The notes under the pieces are model-generated. The model made no database searches and had not been told where the DNA came from. It saw only the letters and a list, made by a program, of their open reading frames with translations. This document shows, one piece after another, positions 17,030-25,999 of a DNA stretch of 64,000 bases. The position numbers and the translations under genes were made by a program. The stretch spans positions 496,001 to 560,000 of the forward strand of contig NZ_CP108055.1 in assembly GCF_036174265.1 (NCBI RefSeq), written 5' to 3'. Source of the DNA: Streptomyces sp. NBC_00285. Lineage in GTDB: Bacteria > Actinomycetota > Actinomycetes > Streptomycetales > Streptomycetaceae. The stretch's first letter is position 1, and each line of letters begins with the position of its first letter.

Positions 17030-17516
17030 TGGGCAGCGGCTGACGGGGCGCCGAACACTCCGTGCGCCACAGCGAGTTCGCGGCCCGGCGTTCGCGCCCG
17101 GGGTGCTCGATTCGGCCGTCGGCGCCCGGGCCGGTCTGTTTGTCCCGAGCCATCCCATGGAACGGACGAGAGGGCCGGCTTCGTTCAAGCAGACGGCCGG
17201 TCTCCCCCGCGTGTGATGCCGCCCTCCCGGGGCGCCGTTCGCGGGCCGGTTGCGGTGGCGATGAAGTGGGCCCGGGCAGGCCGTCGGACCTGCGAATACC
17301 AGGGCAGAACGCACTACCCCGACACCCCAACATGTGGCGAACTCGTGAAATGTTGACGGGAGTTGTGAAGAGCGACAAGATTGCGCTTCGTTCACTGTGA
17401 CTCAAGTGAGCGAAGTGACGCGAGTGGCTATCGCGCGGCTCGCATTTGATGCCCTGCCGACAGCGGCTGCTCGCGTCCTGCCACCTCCCACACTCTCGAA
17501 TCCGCTAGGGCATATC
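17030..17516. other. Gap and leader upstream of the LAETG protein
   Basis: No gene was seen up to the promoter at 17353. If translation starts at 17517 the mRNA has a leader of about 130 bases. Alternatively the open frame from GTG 17397 adds 40 residues before the signal peptide. Confidence 0.4.
17353..17382 (+). promoter_or_regulatory. Candidate sigma-70-type promoter
   Basis: TTGACG (17353-17358) and AAGATT (17377-17382) are separated by 18 bases, close to the HrdB-type consensus. It is the best promoter-like pair upstream of the LAETG surface protein gene. Confidence 0.5.
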
Positions 17517-18434
17517 TTGACGCGCCTTTCACGCTCCAGAACGTCGGCCACCATCGCCGCAACCGCCTTCGTCGCCGCCGCCACTCCCCTGTTCGGGGCC
17601 GCCGCCGCGAGCGCAACCCCCGCGAGTGGCTGCCAGACGGCCACCATTCAGTACCGCCTCGTCGACGCCGCCGGAAAGCCGGCCGGTGCCGACTGGACCT
17701 CACAGGGCGGCTTCCACCAGTGGGACGCCGCGCCGGGCACCGTAGAGGTGCGCCTGGCTCCGGGACAGACCGTCGGTGAAAACTGCAAGTACCCGGTCTC
17801 GCTGGCCGAGTACACCACCGAAGGCCCCAACTGGTACACCTCCGGCTTGCAGACGCTTGTCGACCACGCCACGGTCTACCTCGGCGCCTCGGACCTTCCC
17901 GGCGCAGACGACACCAAGCAGACCTGGCAGAAGCTCACGGTGAAGGCGCCTGACTGCTACGGGCAGATCGACCTGTACGGCGACGACGTCATCTACGACG
18001 GCAAGTCCCAGGACGGCCACGGGCCCGCGCCCTACCAGCCCGACAACGTCGTCACGCCCTACCACCTGATCTCGGCGTGGAACGGCGGCGACAAGCCGTG
18101 CACCCCCGACCAGCCGAGCCCCTCCACTCCCCCTGCCTCGCCGTCCACCCCGGCCAGCCCGCCCGCGAGCACGCCGCCCGCGGACCAGACCACTCCCCCG
18201 GCCACCCCCTCGACTCCGCCCGCCACCTCCACCACTCCGCCCACCACCCCCGATGTCCCGCCACTGGAGTCGGTGCCTCCCACCACCCCGGCGCCCTCGC
18301 CCAGCGACAGCACCCCGCCGCTGGCCGAGACCGGTTCCAGCGCACCAGTCGGCCCCATAGCCGGCGGCGCAGCCGCGGTGATCGCCCTCGGTGCCGCCGC
18401 CCTCTACGCCACCCGTCGCACGCGGCGCTCCTGA
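17517..18434 (+). CDS. LAETG-anchored cell surface protein
   Basis: The product is 305 aa with the TTG at 17517, which places a normal signal peptide at the N-terminus (TRLSRSRTSATIAATAFVAA...ASA). The secreted domain (about 40-195) has four cysteines (SGCQTA, ENCKYP, APDCYG, DKPC), as in many Streptomyces surface proteins of unknown function. A Pro/Ser/Thr-rich stalk follows (about 195-265), then the sortase signal LAETG, a hydrophobic helix and the tail ATRRTRRS. LAETG is the pentapeptide used by class E sortases of high-GC Gram-positives, so the protein should be covalently attached to peptidoglycan. No sortase gene is nearby. Confidence 0.85.
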   Translation: MTRLSRSRTSATIAATAFVAAATPLFGAAAASATPASGCQTATIQYRLVDAAGKPAGADWTSQGGFHQWDAAPGTVEVRLAPGQTVGENCKYPVSLAEYTTEGPNWYTSGLQTLVDHATVYLGASDLPGADDTKQTWQKLTVKAPDCYGQIDLYGDDVIYDGKSQDGHGPAPYQPDNVVTPYHLISAWNGGDKPCTPDQPSPSTPPASPSTPASPPASTPPADQTTPPATPSTPPATSTTPPTTPDVPPLESVPPTTPAPSPSDSTPPLAETGSSAPVGPIAGGAAAVIALGAAALYATRRTRRS

Positions 18435-18470
18435 CCAGGACCGCCGCCGGCACCGCCACGCGGTGAGGCA

Positions 18471-18554
18471 GACGGCAGTTTCGCCCCGGAGCTGAAGGGA
18501 TCCGGCCGACCGTGAGGGCGGCCCCCGACAACGGCCTGGGGCGAAGCTGCCGTC
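18471..18554. repeat. Long inverted repeat downstream of the LAETG gene
   Basis: GACGGCAGTTTCGCCCC (18471-18487) and GGGGCGAAGCTGCCGTC (18538-18554) are 17-base arms with a single non-Watson-Crick position and a 50-base loop. It lies 36 bases after the stop, so it may terminate transcription, but the loop is unusually long. Confidence 0.55.
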
Positions 18555-18721
18555 ACGGCATCATCGGTCATGGCACAAACAGGCCGCGCCCGACCGGAGC
18601 CCGGTACGGCTGCGAGCTCCGGGCAGCGACGTGTCGCACTCCCGCGTCGGGCCGATCGTTGCCGTGCGGCGCCGGTGGTTCGTGACGTTCACGGGCCGCG
18701 ACGGCCCTCGTCCGTGGCCGG

Positions 18722-19732
18722 TCAGTCACGCCGGGTCTGGCGGCGGATCCTGTCGGCGACCTCGTTGTGTTCGGTCTCCCACCACGGGCGTACACCGTCG
18801 GCAGTGGGTGTCGTGCCGGTTTCCGGTGGGGTTGCGGCGGCGAGTTCGGCGTCCAGGCGGCGGTCCAGGGCCGCAGTCTGGACGCGTTCGGCGCGGGCCC
18901 ACTGGAACAGGATCGCCAGCAGGAAGGGAAGGGCGACCAGCTCGGCGATGCCGAGCATCGCGCCGCCGCCGACCTGCTGGTCGTGGTGGACGTCGGGTGA
19001 CCAGGACGGGGCGTGGTGCAGATACCACGCGCCCGCGATCAGGGTGCCGTGCGTCATGACGACGATTCCGGGGACCGCGTCGACGATGCCGTCCAGGAAG
19101 ACCAGTGCCGCCCGCACCGGATGCGTGCACCAGGACGGCAGCGTCTCCTCGCGGGTCAGCACCGGCACGACGAACAGACAGCCGGCCACCAGCAGGTGCA
19201 GATACATCAGCTCGTGCAGCCAGCCCACCCGCAGGGCGGTGGCGAAGTACGGCGTGAAATACACCGTCAGCTCGGTGGCCAGCACCAGCGCCGTGCTGAC
19301 CAGGGGGAAGGCCAGCGCCCGTACGACCCGTCCGGTCACGGCCCGCCGAACCCGTGCGCCCGCTCTCTCCGGCAACGCCTCGACTGCCAGCCGCAGCGGA
19401 TCGCCGAGCGCCAGACCCAGCGGCACCACCAGGTCGAGCAGGACGTTCTGCACGGCGGCGGGCCAGAACAGCACCCGGTCGTAGACGGCGAGCCCGGACA
19501 TCGTCGCCACGACCAGCCCGCCCAGTCCGAGGAACGTGAAGGCGACGACCCTGGCGGGCGACCAGGGCACACCGCGCCGACGGAGTCTCGCCACGCCCCA
19601 GCCGTAGAGCGCGCCCAGAACCAGGGCCAGCAGGAGCGCGGGGACGTCCAAGCGCCACGTGGACAACAGACGTCCAGCCGTCAGCTCGGCGAGCCGACCG
19701 GCCGACAGATCGGTCACCACGTAGCCAATCAT
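18722..19732 (-). CDS. CtaG-like (cytochrome c oxidase assembly-type) membrane protein
   Basis: The product is 336 aa with about eight to nine hydrophobic helices. Motifs fitting the caa3-type CtaG family (PF09678) are MYLHLLVAGCLFVVP, VMTHGTLIAGAWY and QQVGGGAMLGIAELVALPFLL. The soluble C-terminal tail (about 290-336) is charged. Members are associated with haem-copper oxidase or copper delivery functions, but no oxidase or copper gene adjoins it here. ATG at 19732 has GGAGGAAG upstream. The long upstream open frame has the composition of non-coding DNA and was not used. Confidence 0.85.
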   Translation of the reverse strand: MIGYVVTDLSAGRLAELTAGRLLSTWRLDVPALLLALVLGALYGWGVARLRRRGVPWSPARVVAFTFLGLGGLVVATMSGLAVYDRVLFWPAAVQNVLLDLVVPLGLALGDPLRLAVEALPERAGARVRRAVTGRVVRALAFPLVSTALVLATELTVYFTPYFATALRVGWLHELMYLHLLVAGCLFVVPVLTREETLPSWCTHPVRAALVFLDGIVDAVPGIVVMTHGTLIAGAWYLHHAPSWSPDVHHDQQVGGGAMLGIAELVALPFLLAILFQWARAERVQTAALDRRLDAELAAATPPETGTTPTADGVRPWWETEHNEVADRIRRQTRRD

Positions 19733-19996
19733 CCGGATCTTCCTCCTCCGCCCGCCTCGTGACGAGTCGACTCGACCGCACAGCCGGACGGTATGCCCCG
19801 CCGCCCGCGGGCCGGGCGGCGGGGTGTCCGACACCGCACTGACGGGGTCGGTTTCAGACGCGGCCGGGTGCCCGGGCGATCGGGCGACTGGAGAGCCCCG
19901 CGGCGGTTGGCTGTCCAGCGAACCTCTTCCTCCACCCGTACCACCACCACGCAGACCGCGCTCCGGCGCGCCTGAGCCGACCATCCCCGGCGGGCT

Positions 19997-21043
19997 TCAT
20001 CGGCGCCGAGGTCCGCTGCTCTCCCTGACCACCAGTTCCGTCGCCACCTCCACCCGGGTCGTCTCCGGCTGTTCCCCGGACAGCAGCCGCAGCACCATCC
20101 GGGCCGCGAGTGCGGTCATGTCGGCCAGGGGGGTGCGGATCGTCGTCAGGCGTGGGGTGACCCAGTCCGCGAAGGGCAGGTCGTCGAAGCCGACCACGCT
20201 GACGTCGGCCGGAATGCGCAGGCCCAGTTCGGCGGCGGCCCGGTAGGTGCCCAGCGCCTGGTGATCGCTGCCGGCGAAGATCGCTGTCGGACGGTCGGGC
20301 AACGCCAGGAGTTCCAGGGCGTGTTGGTGTGCCAGGGGGTGGGTGAAGTCGCCGTAGCGCACCAACTCGGGGTCGAAGGGCAGTTCCGCCTCCGCCAGGG
20401 CCGAGCGGTAGCCGTCGACCCGTGCCCGGGAGGTGAGCCGGCGCTCGGGGCCGCTGATGATCGCGATGCGTTGGTGGCCCAGTTCGATGAGGTGCCGGGT
20501 CGCCGCCAGTCCGCCGGGCCAGTTGGTCGCGCCCACCCACGGTGTGCCCGGGGCGGGTTCGTCGATCGGCATGACCAGCGCGTAGGGGATGCCGAGCCGG
20601 CTCAGTTCCTCGTGCTGCCCGGGTGTCAGTTCGGGCACCACGAGAATCGCTCCGCGGGTGGGGCGGGTGGCGAGCGAGTCCAGCCATTGGCGGGCGCGCC
20701 TGGTCCGGCCGTGAGTGGCGGAGACCACCAGGCCCATGCCCGCGTCGTGCAGGACGTCTTCCGCACCGCGGATGAGTTCGACCGCCCAGGGGCTGTCCAG
20801 TTCGTTGATGACGAAGTCGATCAGCCCTCCGGGCGGGGCCGCGGTGGCTGCCGGGTGGTGTTTCGCGAGGTAGCCGTGCTGTTCCAGCAGCCGCTGCACT
20901 TTGGCCCGCGTCTCCGCCGATACATCGGATCTGTTGTGCAGCACCTTGGAGACCGTGGACACCGATACGCCTGCGCTGTCGGCGATTTGGGCCAGCGTGC
21001 GTCTCCTTCCGTCACTGGATCCCGTCCGAACCGTTGACGTCAT
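19997..21043 (-). CDS. LacI family transcriptional regulator of the lyase/ABC locus
   Basis: The product is 348 aa. The N-terminal LacI HTH and hinge are RRTLAQIADSAGVSVSTVSKVLH...NRSDVSAETRAKVQRLLEQHGY (about 14-62). The periplasmic-binding-like effector domain follows, with GATNWPGGLAATRHLIELGHQRIAIISGP, AIFAGSDHQALGTYRAAAELGL and VVGFDDLPFADWVTPRLTTIRTP. AGGAG precedes the ATG. It is divergent from the ABC transporter operon, with a LacI-type palindrome in the gap, so it probably represses the operon until an oligosaccharide inducer binds. Confidence 0.93.
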   Translation of the reverse strand: MTSTVRTGSSDGRRRTLAQIADSAGVSVSTVSKVLHNRSDVSAETRAKVQRLLEQHGYLAKHHPAATAAPPGGLIDFVINELDSPWAVELIRGAEDVLHDAGMGLVVSATHGRTRRARQWLDSLATRPTRGAILVVPELTPGQHEELSRLGIPYALVMPIDEPAPGTPWVGATNWPGGLAATRHLIELGHQRIAIISGPERRLTSRARVDGYRSALAEAELPFDPELVRYGDFTHPLAHQHALELLALPDRPTAIFAGSDHQALGTYRAAAELGLRIPADVSVVGFDDLPFADWVTPRLTTIRTPLADMTALAARMVLRLLSGEQPETTRVEVATELVVRESSGPRRR

Positions 21044-21078
21044 CGGATGAATCTCCTACGTTGCCGGGCGATCGAGTT

Positions 21079-21096
21079 TTGCGAAAGGTATCGCAA
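21079..21096. promoter_or_regulatory. LacI-type operator palindrome
   Basis: TTGCGAAAGGTATCGCAA has perfect 6-base arms TTGCGA/TCGCAA around a 6-base centre. It sits 35 bases before the LacI gene start on one side and 44 bases before the binding-protein start on the other. The arms match typical actinomycete LacI operators. Confidence 0.7.
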
Positions 21097-21140
21097 TTCT
21101 GGTTTTCGGAGTACGGATCCTCGGCGAACTGGTGGTCTAC

Positions 21141-22442
21141 ATGAAGAGATGGCGCGTGGCTCCCCTGGCCGCAGCCGTGGCTCTGGTGCTGTCCGGCTGC
21201 GGAGGTACCGGCGGCGGGGACGGTGCCCGGTCGGGCGGCGGGAAGGGCGAGTTACTGGTCTGGGTGGACAACACCCGTATGCCCGCGGCCCAGCAGTACA
21301 AGAAGGCCCACCCGGACGTGCGGATGCGCATCGTCACCATCCCGCCCGACGCCGGCTACGTGCCCACCAAGGTCTCGCTCGCCAACCGCACGAAGAGCGG
21401 CTGGCCCGATGTCGTCTTTTTGGCCAACCCGGCCGAGACGGCGACGCTCGCCGGCGAGAAGTTCGGCTACGCGGCCCCGCTCGACGACCTGGTCCCGAGG
21501 ACCGTCCGCGACGGTTTCGCCCCCGGCTCCCTCGACACCTGCACCTTCGGCGGCCGGACGTACTGCCTGCGCAACGACATCGCCCCCACCGTCCTGTGGT
21601 ACGACGCCGAGCTGATGGAGCGCTACGGCTACCACGTCCCCTCGACCTGGGCCGAGTACCGCCAGACCGGCCTGAAGGCGGCCGCCGAACACCCCGGCAC
21701 CATCGTCGGAGCCGTCAACGGCAAGTACGGCGCCGGCATCTACTTCGGCAGCAGCGGCTGCCCCACCCGGGACACTCTCAGCCTCACCGAAGTCCACATC
21801 GACCTCAGCCGGCCGGAGTGCACCCGGGTCGCCGATCTGCTCCAACCGCTCGCCCGCCACAAGGCCGTCACCACCGTCGTGCCCATCGACCCGGGCTTCG
21901 CGAAGTTCGGCAAGGGCGACAAGATCCTCATGCTGCCGGCCCCCGCCTGGTTCGGCGACTTCATGTTCGCGCCCGCCTTCAAGGTGCCCAAGGGCCGGAT
22001 CACCGCCGCCCCGATGCCGACCTGGCCCGGCGAGAGCAAGCCGTATGCCGGACAGGTCGGCGGTGGCGCCTTCGTCGTCTCCTCACACGCCGGCGACCGT
22101 ACGAAGCAGGCCGCGGACCTGGTGCGCTGGATGACCACCGACGTGAACCTCCAGGCGAAGCAGCCCACTTACCCCGCCTTCACGGCAGCCGCGAAGAAGT
22201 GGGGCGAGGCCAAGTCGAAGGACCCGTACTACGCGTCGGACCCGATGCCCGCCCTGTCAGCGGCGGCGAACGCGCTGCGACCGGGTTTCGGCGCGGTCCG
22301 CTTCGAGGCCGACTGGCAGAGCAGTTTCAACGACACGTTCGTCAAGGCGGTCGACTCCAGCAGCAACCTCCGCAGTTCCCTCGCGAGTTGGCAGGACAAA
22401 CTGGAGGCGGCGGCCAAGACCGGCGGGTACACCCTCGGATGA
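21141..22442 (+). CDS. ABC sugar transporter, substrate-binding lipoprotein
   Basis: The product is 433 aa. The lipoprotein signal is APLAAAVALVLSGC|GG (residues about 8-22), with the lipobox LSGC. The mature part begins LLVWVDNTRMPAAQQYKKAHP and later shows GWPDVVFLANPAE, TVLWYDAELMERYGYHVPSTWAEY and SFNDTFVKAV, the pattern of family 1 extracellular solute-binding proteins for oligosaccharides. ATG at 21141 is used; GTG at 21132 is possible. Its stop overlaps the first permease start (ATGA). It should deliver a sugar oligomer to the two permeases. Confidence 0.93.
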   Translation: MKRWRVAPLAAAVALVLSGCGGTGGGDGARSGGGKGELLVWVDNTRMPAAQQYKKAHPDVRMRIVTIPPDAGYVPTKVSLANRTKSGWPDVVFLANPAETATLAGEKFGYAAPLDDLVPRTVRDGFAPGSLDTCTFGGRTYCLRNDIAPTVLWYDAELMERYGYHVPSTWAEYRQTGLKAAAEHPGTIVGAVNGKYGAGIYFGSSGCPTRDTLSLTEVHIDLSRPECTRVADLLQPLARHKAVTTVVPIDPGFAKFGKGDKILMLPAPAWFGDFMFAPAFKVPKGRITAAPMPTWPGESKPYAGQVGGGAFVVSSHAGDRTKQAADLVRWMTTDVNLQAKQPTYPAFTAAAKKWGEAKSKDPYYASDPMPALSAAANALRPGFGAVRFEADWQSSFNDTFVKAVDSSSNLRSSLASWQDKLEAAAKTGGYTLG

Positions 22443-23383
22443 AGACCCTCACGACATCCCGCCCGCCCGCGCTCACCAACGCGGCGCCGCCGCCGTCCCG
22501 CCGCGGACGCCGTCCCGCCCGAGCCACCGCCGTCTGGATCCTCGTCGGCCCCTACACGCTGTTCCTCGCGCTCTTCGGGCTCGCGCCCGCCGGATACGCC
22601 CTGTGGACCTCCTTCGTCGACAACGGTTCCTTCTCCGGCGGGCGGGACTGGGCGGCCGTCTTCCACGACTACCGGCTCGGCGACGCGGCCGCCCACGTGA
22701 CGACGTATCTGCTGCTGTGGCTGCCGATCCTGCTGCTGATGGTGCTGTCCCTCGCCTTCACCCTGCATGCCCGCCCCGGCCGCACGACGAGCACGCTCCA
22801 GCTCGTCTACTACCTGCCCGGCGCGGTCACCGGCTCGGCCGCAGCCCTGCTGTGGCTGTTCATGGTCAGCCCGGACACCAGCCCGTTCTCCCCGCTGCTC
22901 AGGCTGATGGACATCGAGAGCGCCACGGACGCGCTGTCCGGCGGCAACCTCATCGCCGTCCTCACGGTGATGGGCGTCGCGGTGCACGCCGGCGGCTGGA
23001 TCGTGGTCCTGTACGGGGCACTCAACGCCCTGCCCAAGGACGTCCTGGAGGCCGCACAGGTCGACGGCGCCTCCGCCTGGCGGACCATGTGGCACGTCAA
23101 GCTGCCGATGGTGCGTACCTACGTCGCCTTCGTACTGATCTCCAGTTTCGCCTCCGGCAGCCAGGTGTTCGTCGAACCCACCGTGCTGTCGACCAGCGCC
23201 CCCGGCCAGATCAGCCCCACCTGGTCCGTCAACCAGCTCGCCTACGTCTACGCCACCCAGGACGGCGACTTCGGCAAGGCCGCAGCCCTGTCCCTGGCCA
23301 TGCTCGCCGTCGGAGTGCTGGCCGCCTGGATCGTGATCACCCGTACGCACATGTACGCCACCCACCCCTCCGACTCCCGGTGA
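22439..23383 (+). CDS. ABC sugar transporter permease (MalF-like)
   Basis: The product is 314 aa. Six hydrophobic helices are visible, starting with AVWILVGPYTLFLALFGLAP. The EAA loop that docks the ATPase is EAAQVDGASAWRTMWHVKLPMV at about residues 203-224 (EAAxxDGA...PM). It overlaps the binding-protein stop by 4 bases (ATGA). No ATPase gene lies in the locus, so a shared MsiK-type ATPase encoded elsewhere is likely. Confidence 0.95.
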   Translation: MKTLTTSRPPALTNAAPPPSRRGRRPARATAVWILVGPYTLFLALFGLAPAGYALWTSFVDNGSFSGGRDWAAVFHDYRLGDAAAHVTTYLLLWLPILLLMVLSLAFTLHARPGRTTSTLQLVYYLPGAVTGSAAALLWLFMVSPDTSPFSPLLRLMDIESATDALSGGNLIAVLTVMGVAVHAGGWIVVLYGALNALPKDVLEAAQVDGASAWRTMWHVKLPMVRTYVAFVLISSFASGSQVFVEPTVLSTSAPGQISPTWSVNQLAYVYATQDGDFGKAAALSLAMLAVGVLAAWIVITRTHMYATHPSDSR

Positions 23384-23390
23384 TGAGGCG

Positions 23391-24257
23391 ATGACCGCAC
23401 TGTCGCGCGGCGCCCGCGCCCTGTTCCTGCTCGGCGCGGCCGTCTTCTTCGGACTGCCCCTGCTGTGGCTGCTGTTGGCCCCCACCCGCACCGCCGACGA
23501 CCTCACCACCGGTTCACCGCTCGGCTTCGGCTCACTGGGCAACGTGGGCGACGCCTGGTCGCACCTGACGTCGTACAACGACGGTGAGATCACCCTGTGG
23601 ATCGGCAACTCGATCCTCTACGCGGCGGCCAGCGTGGCCCTTGCCCTGGCTCTGTGCGTGCCCGCGGGCTACGCGCTCGCCAAACACGCCTTCGCCGGCC
23701 GCCGGGCCGTGCTCACCCTGTCGATCGTGACGATGATCCTGCCCCCGGCCGCGCTGGTCCTCCCGCTCTACCTGGAGATGTCGGCGATCAACCTCACCGG
23801 CACGGTCTGGTCGGTGATCCTGCCGCTGTCCTTCTACCCCTTCGGCGTCTACCTGGCCTTCCTGCACTTCCAGGCGAACCTTCCCGACAGCCTGCTGGAC
23901 GCCGGGCGCGTCGACGGGGCGAGTGAACTACGGCTGTTCTGGTCGGTCGCCCTGCCGCTGGCCCGCCCCGCCGTCGCCCTGATCGCCTTCTTCGGCTTCG
24001 TCCGCTGCTGGACCGACTTCTTCCTGCCCTTCGTGATGCTCTCGGACGACCGCACCTTCACCCTCCAACTCGGCCTGATGTCCCTGCTGCAGTCCACCGG
24101 CGCCGTCAACAACTCCAGCGGCTTCGCCGACCTCGACATCCACCAGCCGGAGGCGGCCCTTGCCGGACTCGTGGCCTGCGCACCGCTGCTGATCGGATTC
24201 GTCCTCGCCCAGCGCTTCCTGCGCACCGGGCTGCTGGCCGGGGCGGAGAAGGGCTGA
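23391..24257 (+). CDS. ABC sugar transporter permease (MalG-like)
   Basis: The product is 288 aa with six helices, beginning ALFLLGAAVFFGLPLLWLLLAP. The EAA-loop equivalent is DAGRVDGASELRLFWSVALPLARP. It starts 8 bases after the first permease stop, and its own stop overlaps the DUF2264 start (TGATG). It forms the heterodimeric channel with the preceding permease. Confidence 0.95.
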   Translation: MTALSRGARALFLLGAAVFFGLPLLWLLLAPTRTADDLTTGSPLGFGSLGNVGDAWSHLTSYNDGEITLWIGNSILYAAASVALALALCVPAGYALAKHAFAGRRAVLTLSIVTMILPPAALVLPLYLEMSAINLTGTVWSVILPLSFYPFGVYLAFLHFQANLPDSLLDAGRVDGASELRLFWSVALPLARPAVALIAFFGFVRCWTDFFLPFVMLSDDRTFTLQLGLMSLLQSTGAVNNSSGFADLDIHQPEAALAGLVACAPLLIGFVLAQRFLRTGLLAGAEKG

Positions 24258-25999
24258 TGGACGACACACGTACCGAACTCGCCAGCCAACTAGAGGAGTT
24301 GACCGCACCCCTCGCGTCCCGCTTCAGCGCGGGCCGGGCGCGCGTACGGCTCGGTGTGAACACCGCGATCCACGACGACACGGCGGCCGAACTGGAGGCG
24401 TTCGCCCGCCCGTTGTGGGGGCTCGCGCCCCTCGCGGCGGGCGGACAGGCCGTCCCGCACGCCGAGTTGTGGGTCGAAGGGCTCGCCCACGGCAGTGATC
24501 CCGCGCACCCCGAGTACTGGGGCGAGCCGGCCGACCGTGACCAGCGCATCGTCGAGATGGCCGCCATCGGCTTCGCACTGGCCCTCGCCCCACAGCAGTG
24601 GTGGGACCCGCTGAGCGGCCCCCAACGCGACCGGCTCGCACGCTGGCTGCTCAGCGCGCTGCACCGAGAGACCTCCGACAACAACTGGCTCTTCTTCCCG
24701 GTGCTGGTCGGCCTCGGCCTCGACCGGGTCGGCGTGCCCTACGACCGCTCGCTGATCACCTCGCGCCTCGATCGCCTGGAGACCTTCTGGCTCGGCGACG
24801 GCTGGTACGCCGACGGACCCACCGAACGGCGCGACTACTACGTCCCATGGGCCATGCACTTCTACGGACTGCTCCACGACACCCTCACGGGCGGTGACCG
24901 CTTCAAGGAACGGGCGGCCCGGTTCGCCGGTGACTTCCGGCACTGGTTCGCCGACGACGGGGCCGCCGTTCCCTACGGCCGCAGCCTCACCTACCGCTGG
25001 GCACAGGCCGCCTTCTGGGGCGCGCTGCCGTTCGCGGGCGTCGACGTACTGCCGTGGGGCCAGGTCAAGGGCTTCCTGCTGCGGCATCTGCGCTGGTGGC
25101 AAGGGCGGCCGGTGGCCGGCCCCGACGGGCTGCTGTCCATCGGGTACGGCTATCCGCAGCCGGCGCTGGCCGAGCAGTACAACGCGCCCGGCTCCCCCTA
25201 CTGGTCACTCAAGGCGTATCTGCCGCTCGCCCTTCCGGCACGGCACGCCTTCTGGACCGCGAAGGAAGAGCGGGCTCCCGCACTGCCCGCCGTCAGCACC
25301 CAGCCACATGCCGGGGCAGTCCTCATGCGGGCTTCCGGCGACGTCACCCTGCTCGCCGGACGACAGCACCACCGGTGGGTGCGCCACGGAGCCGAGAAAT
25401 ACGCCAAGTTCGCCTACTCGACCCGTTTCGGTTTCAGCCTGCCGGGCGGCACCCTCGGACTCGAACAGGGTGCCCACGACTCCATGCTGGCGCTGAGTGA
25501 CGACGGCGGGGCGCACTACCGGGTGCGCGAGGAGCCGGCCGCGCACTACGTCACCGCCGCCACGGTCCTCAGCACCTGGCACCCCTGGCCCGACGTGGAG
25601 ATCACCACCTGGCTGACGGCCGCCGCGCCCTGGCACCTGCGCACCCACCGCATCCGCAGCGCTCGCGCCCTGCACACCGCCGAGGGCGGCTTCGCCGTCG
25701 ACCGGGACGCGGGCACGGACCGCGAGACCGGCCCGGCGTACGCGAGGGTGTCGGCCCCCGCGGGACTCACCGCACTGCACGACCTCGACGGCCGACGGGA
25801 GGGCGAGGTCATCGACTGCCTGCCCGGCACGAACGTCCTGGCGCGACGCACCGCCCTGCCCATGCTCGTCGGCCAACTCCCGCCCGGCGAGCACTGGTTG
25901 CGATGTGCCGTACTCGGTGCTCCCGGCGGAAGCGAAGCCGAGACGGCCTGGCGGAACCCCCCGACCACCGCACATCCGACGACTGGAGACCGGACATGA
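24257..25999 (+). CDS. DUF2264 family protein (alpha-toroid, probable carbohydrate-active)
   Basis: The product is 580 aa and has no signal peptide, so it is probably cytoplasmic. Motifs are LWGLAPLAAGG, YWGEPADRDQRIVEMAAIGFALAL, SDNNWLFFPVLVGLGLDRVG, DGWYADGPTERRDYYVPWAMHFYGLL and PYGRSLTYRWAQAAFWGALPF. This conserved tryptophan-, tyrosine- and aspartate-rich pattern is that of DUF2264 proteins, whose N-terminal part resembles (alpha/alpha)6 barrels of glycosidases and lyases. The reaction is not known to me. Being coupled to an importer (TGATG before, ATGA after) suggests it acts on imported oligosaccharides, for example as an intracellular unsaturated-uronyl hydrolase or lyase. Confidence 0.85.
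   Translation: MDDTRTELASQLEELTAPLASRFSAGRARVRLGVNTAIHDDTAAELEAFARPLWGLAPLAAGGQAVPHAELWVEGLAHGSDPAHPEYWGEPADRDQRIVEMAAIGFALALAPQQWWDPLSGPQRDRLARWLLSALHRETSDNNWLFFPVLVGLGLDRVGVPYDRSLITSRLDRLETFWLGDGWYADGPTERRDYYVPWAMHFYGLLHDTLTGGDRFKERAARFAGDFRHWFADDGAAVPYGRSLTYRWAQAAFWGALPFAGVDVLPWGQVKGFLLRHLRWWQGRPVAGPDGLLSIGYGYPQPALAEQYNAPGSPYWSLKAYLPLALPARHAFWTAKEERAPALPAVSTQPHAGAVLMRASGDVTLLAGRQHHRWVRHGAEKYAKFAYSTRFGFSLPGGTLGLEQGAHDSMLALSDDGGAHYRVREEPAAHYVTAATVLSTWHPWPDVEITTWLTAAAPWHLRTHRIRSARALHTAEGGFAVDRDAGTDRETGPAYARVSAPAGLTALHDLDGRREGEVIDCLPGTNVLARRTALPMLVGQLPPGEHWLRCAVLGAPGGSEAETAWRNPPTTAHPTTGDRT

Noticed and set aside
17930..18434. Repeat-rich Pro/Thr segment considered as a CRISPR-like or minisatellite array
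   Set aside because: It is the coding sequence of the surface protein's cell-wall-spanning stalk, with no regular spacers. No CRISPR array was seen anywhere in the window.
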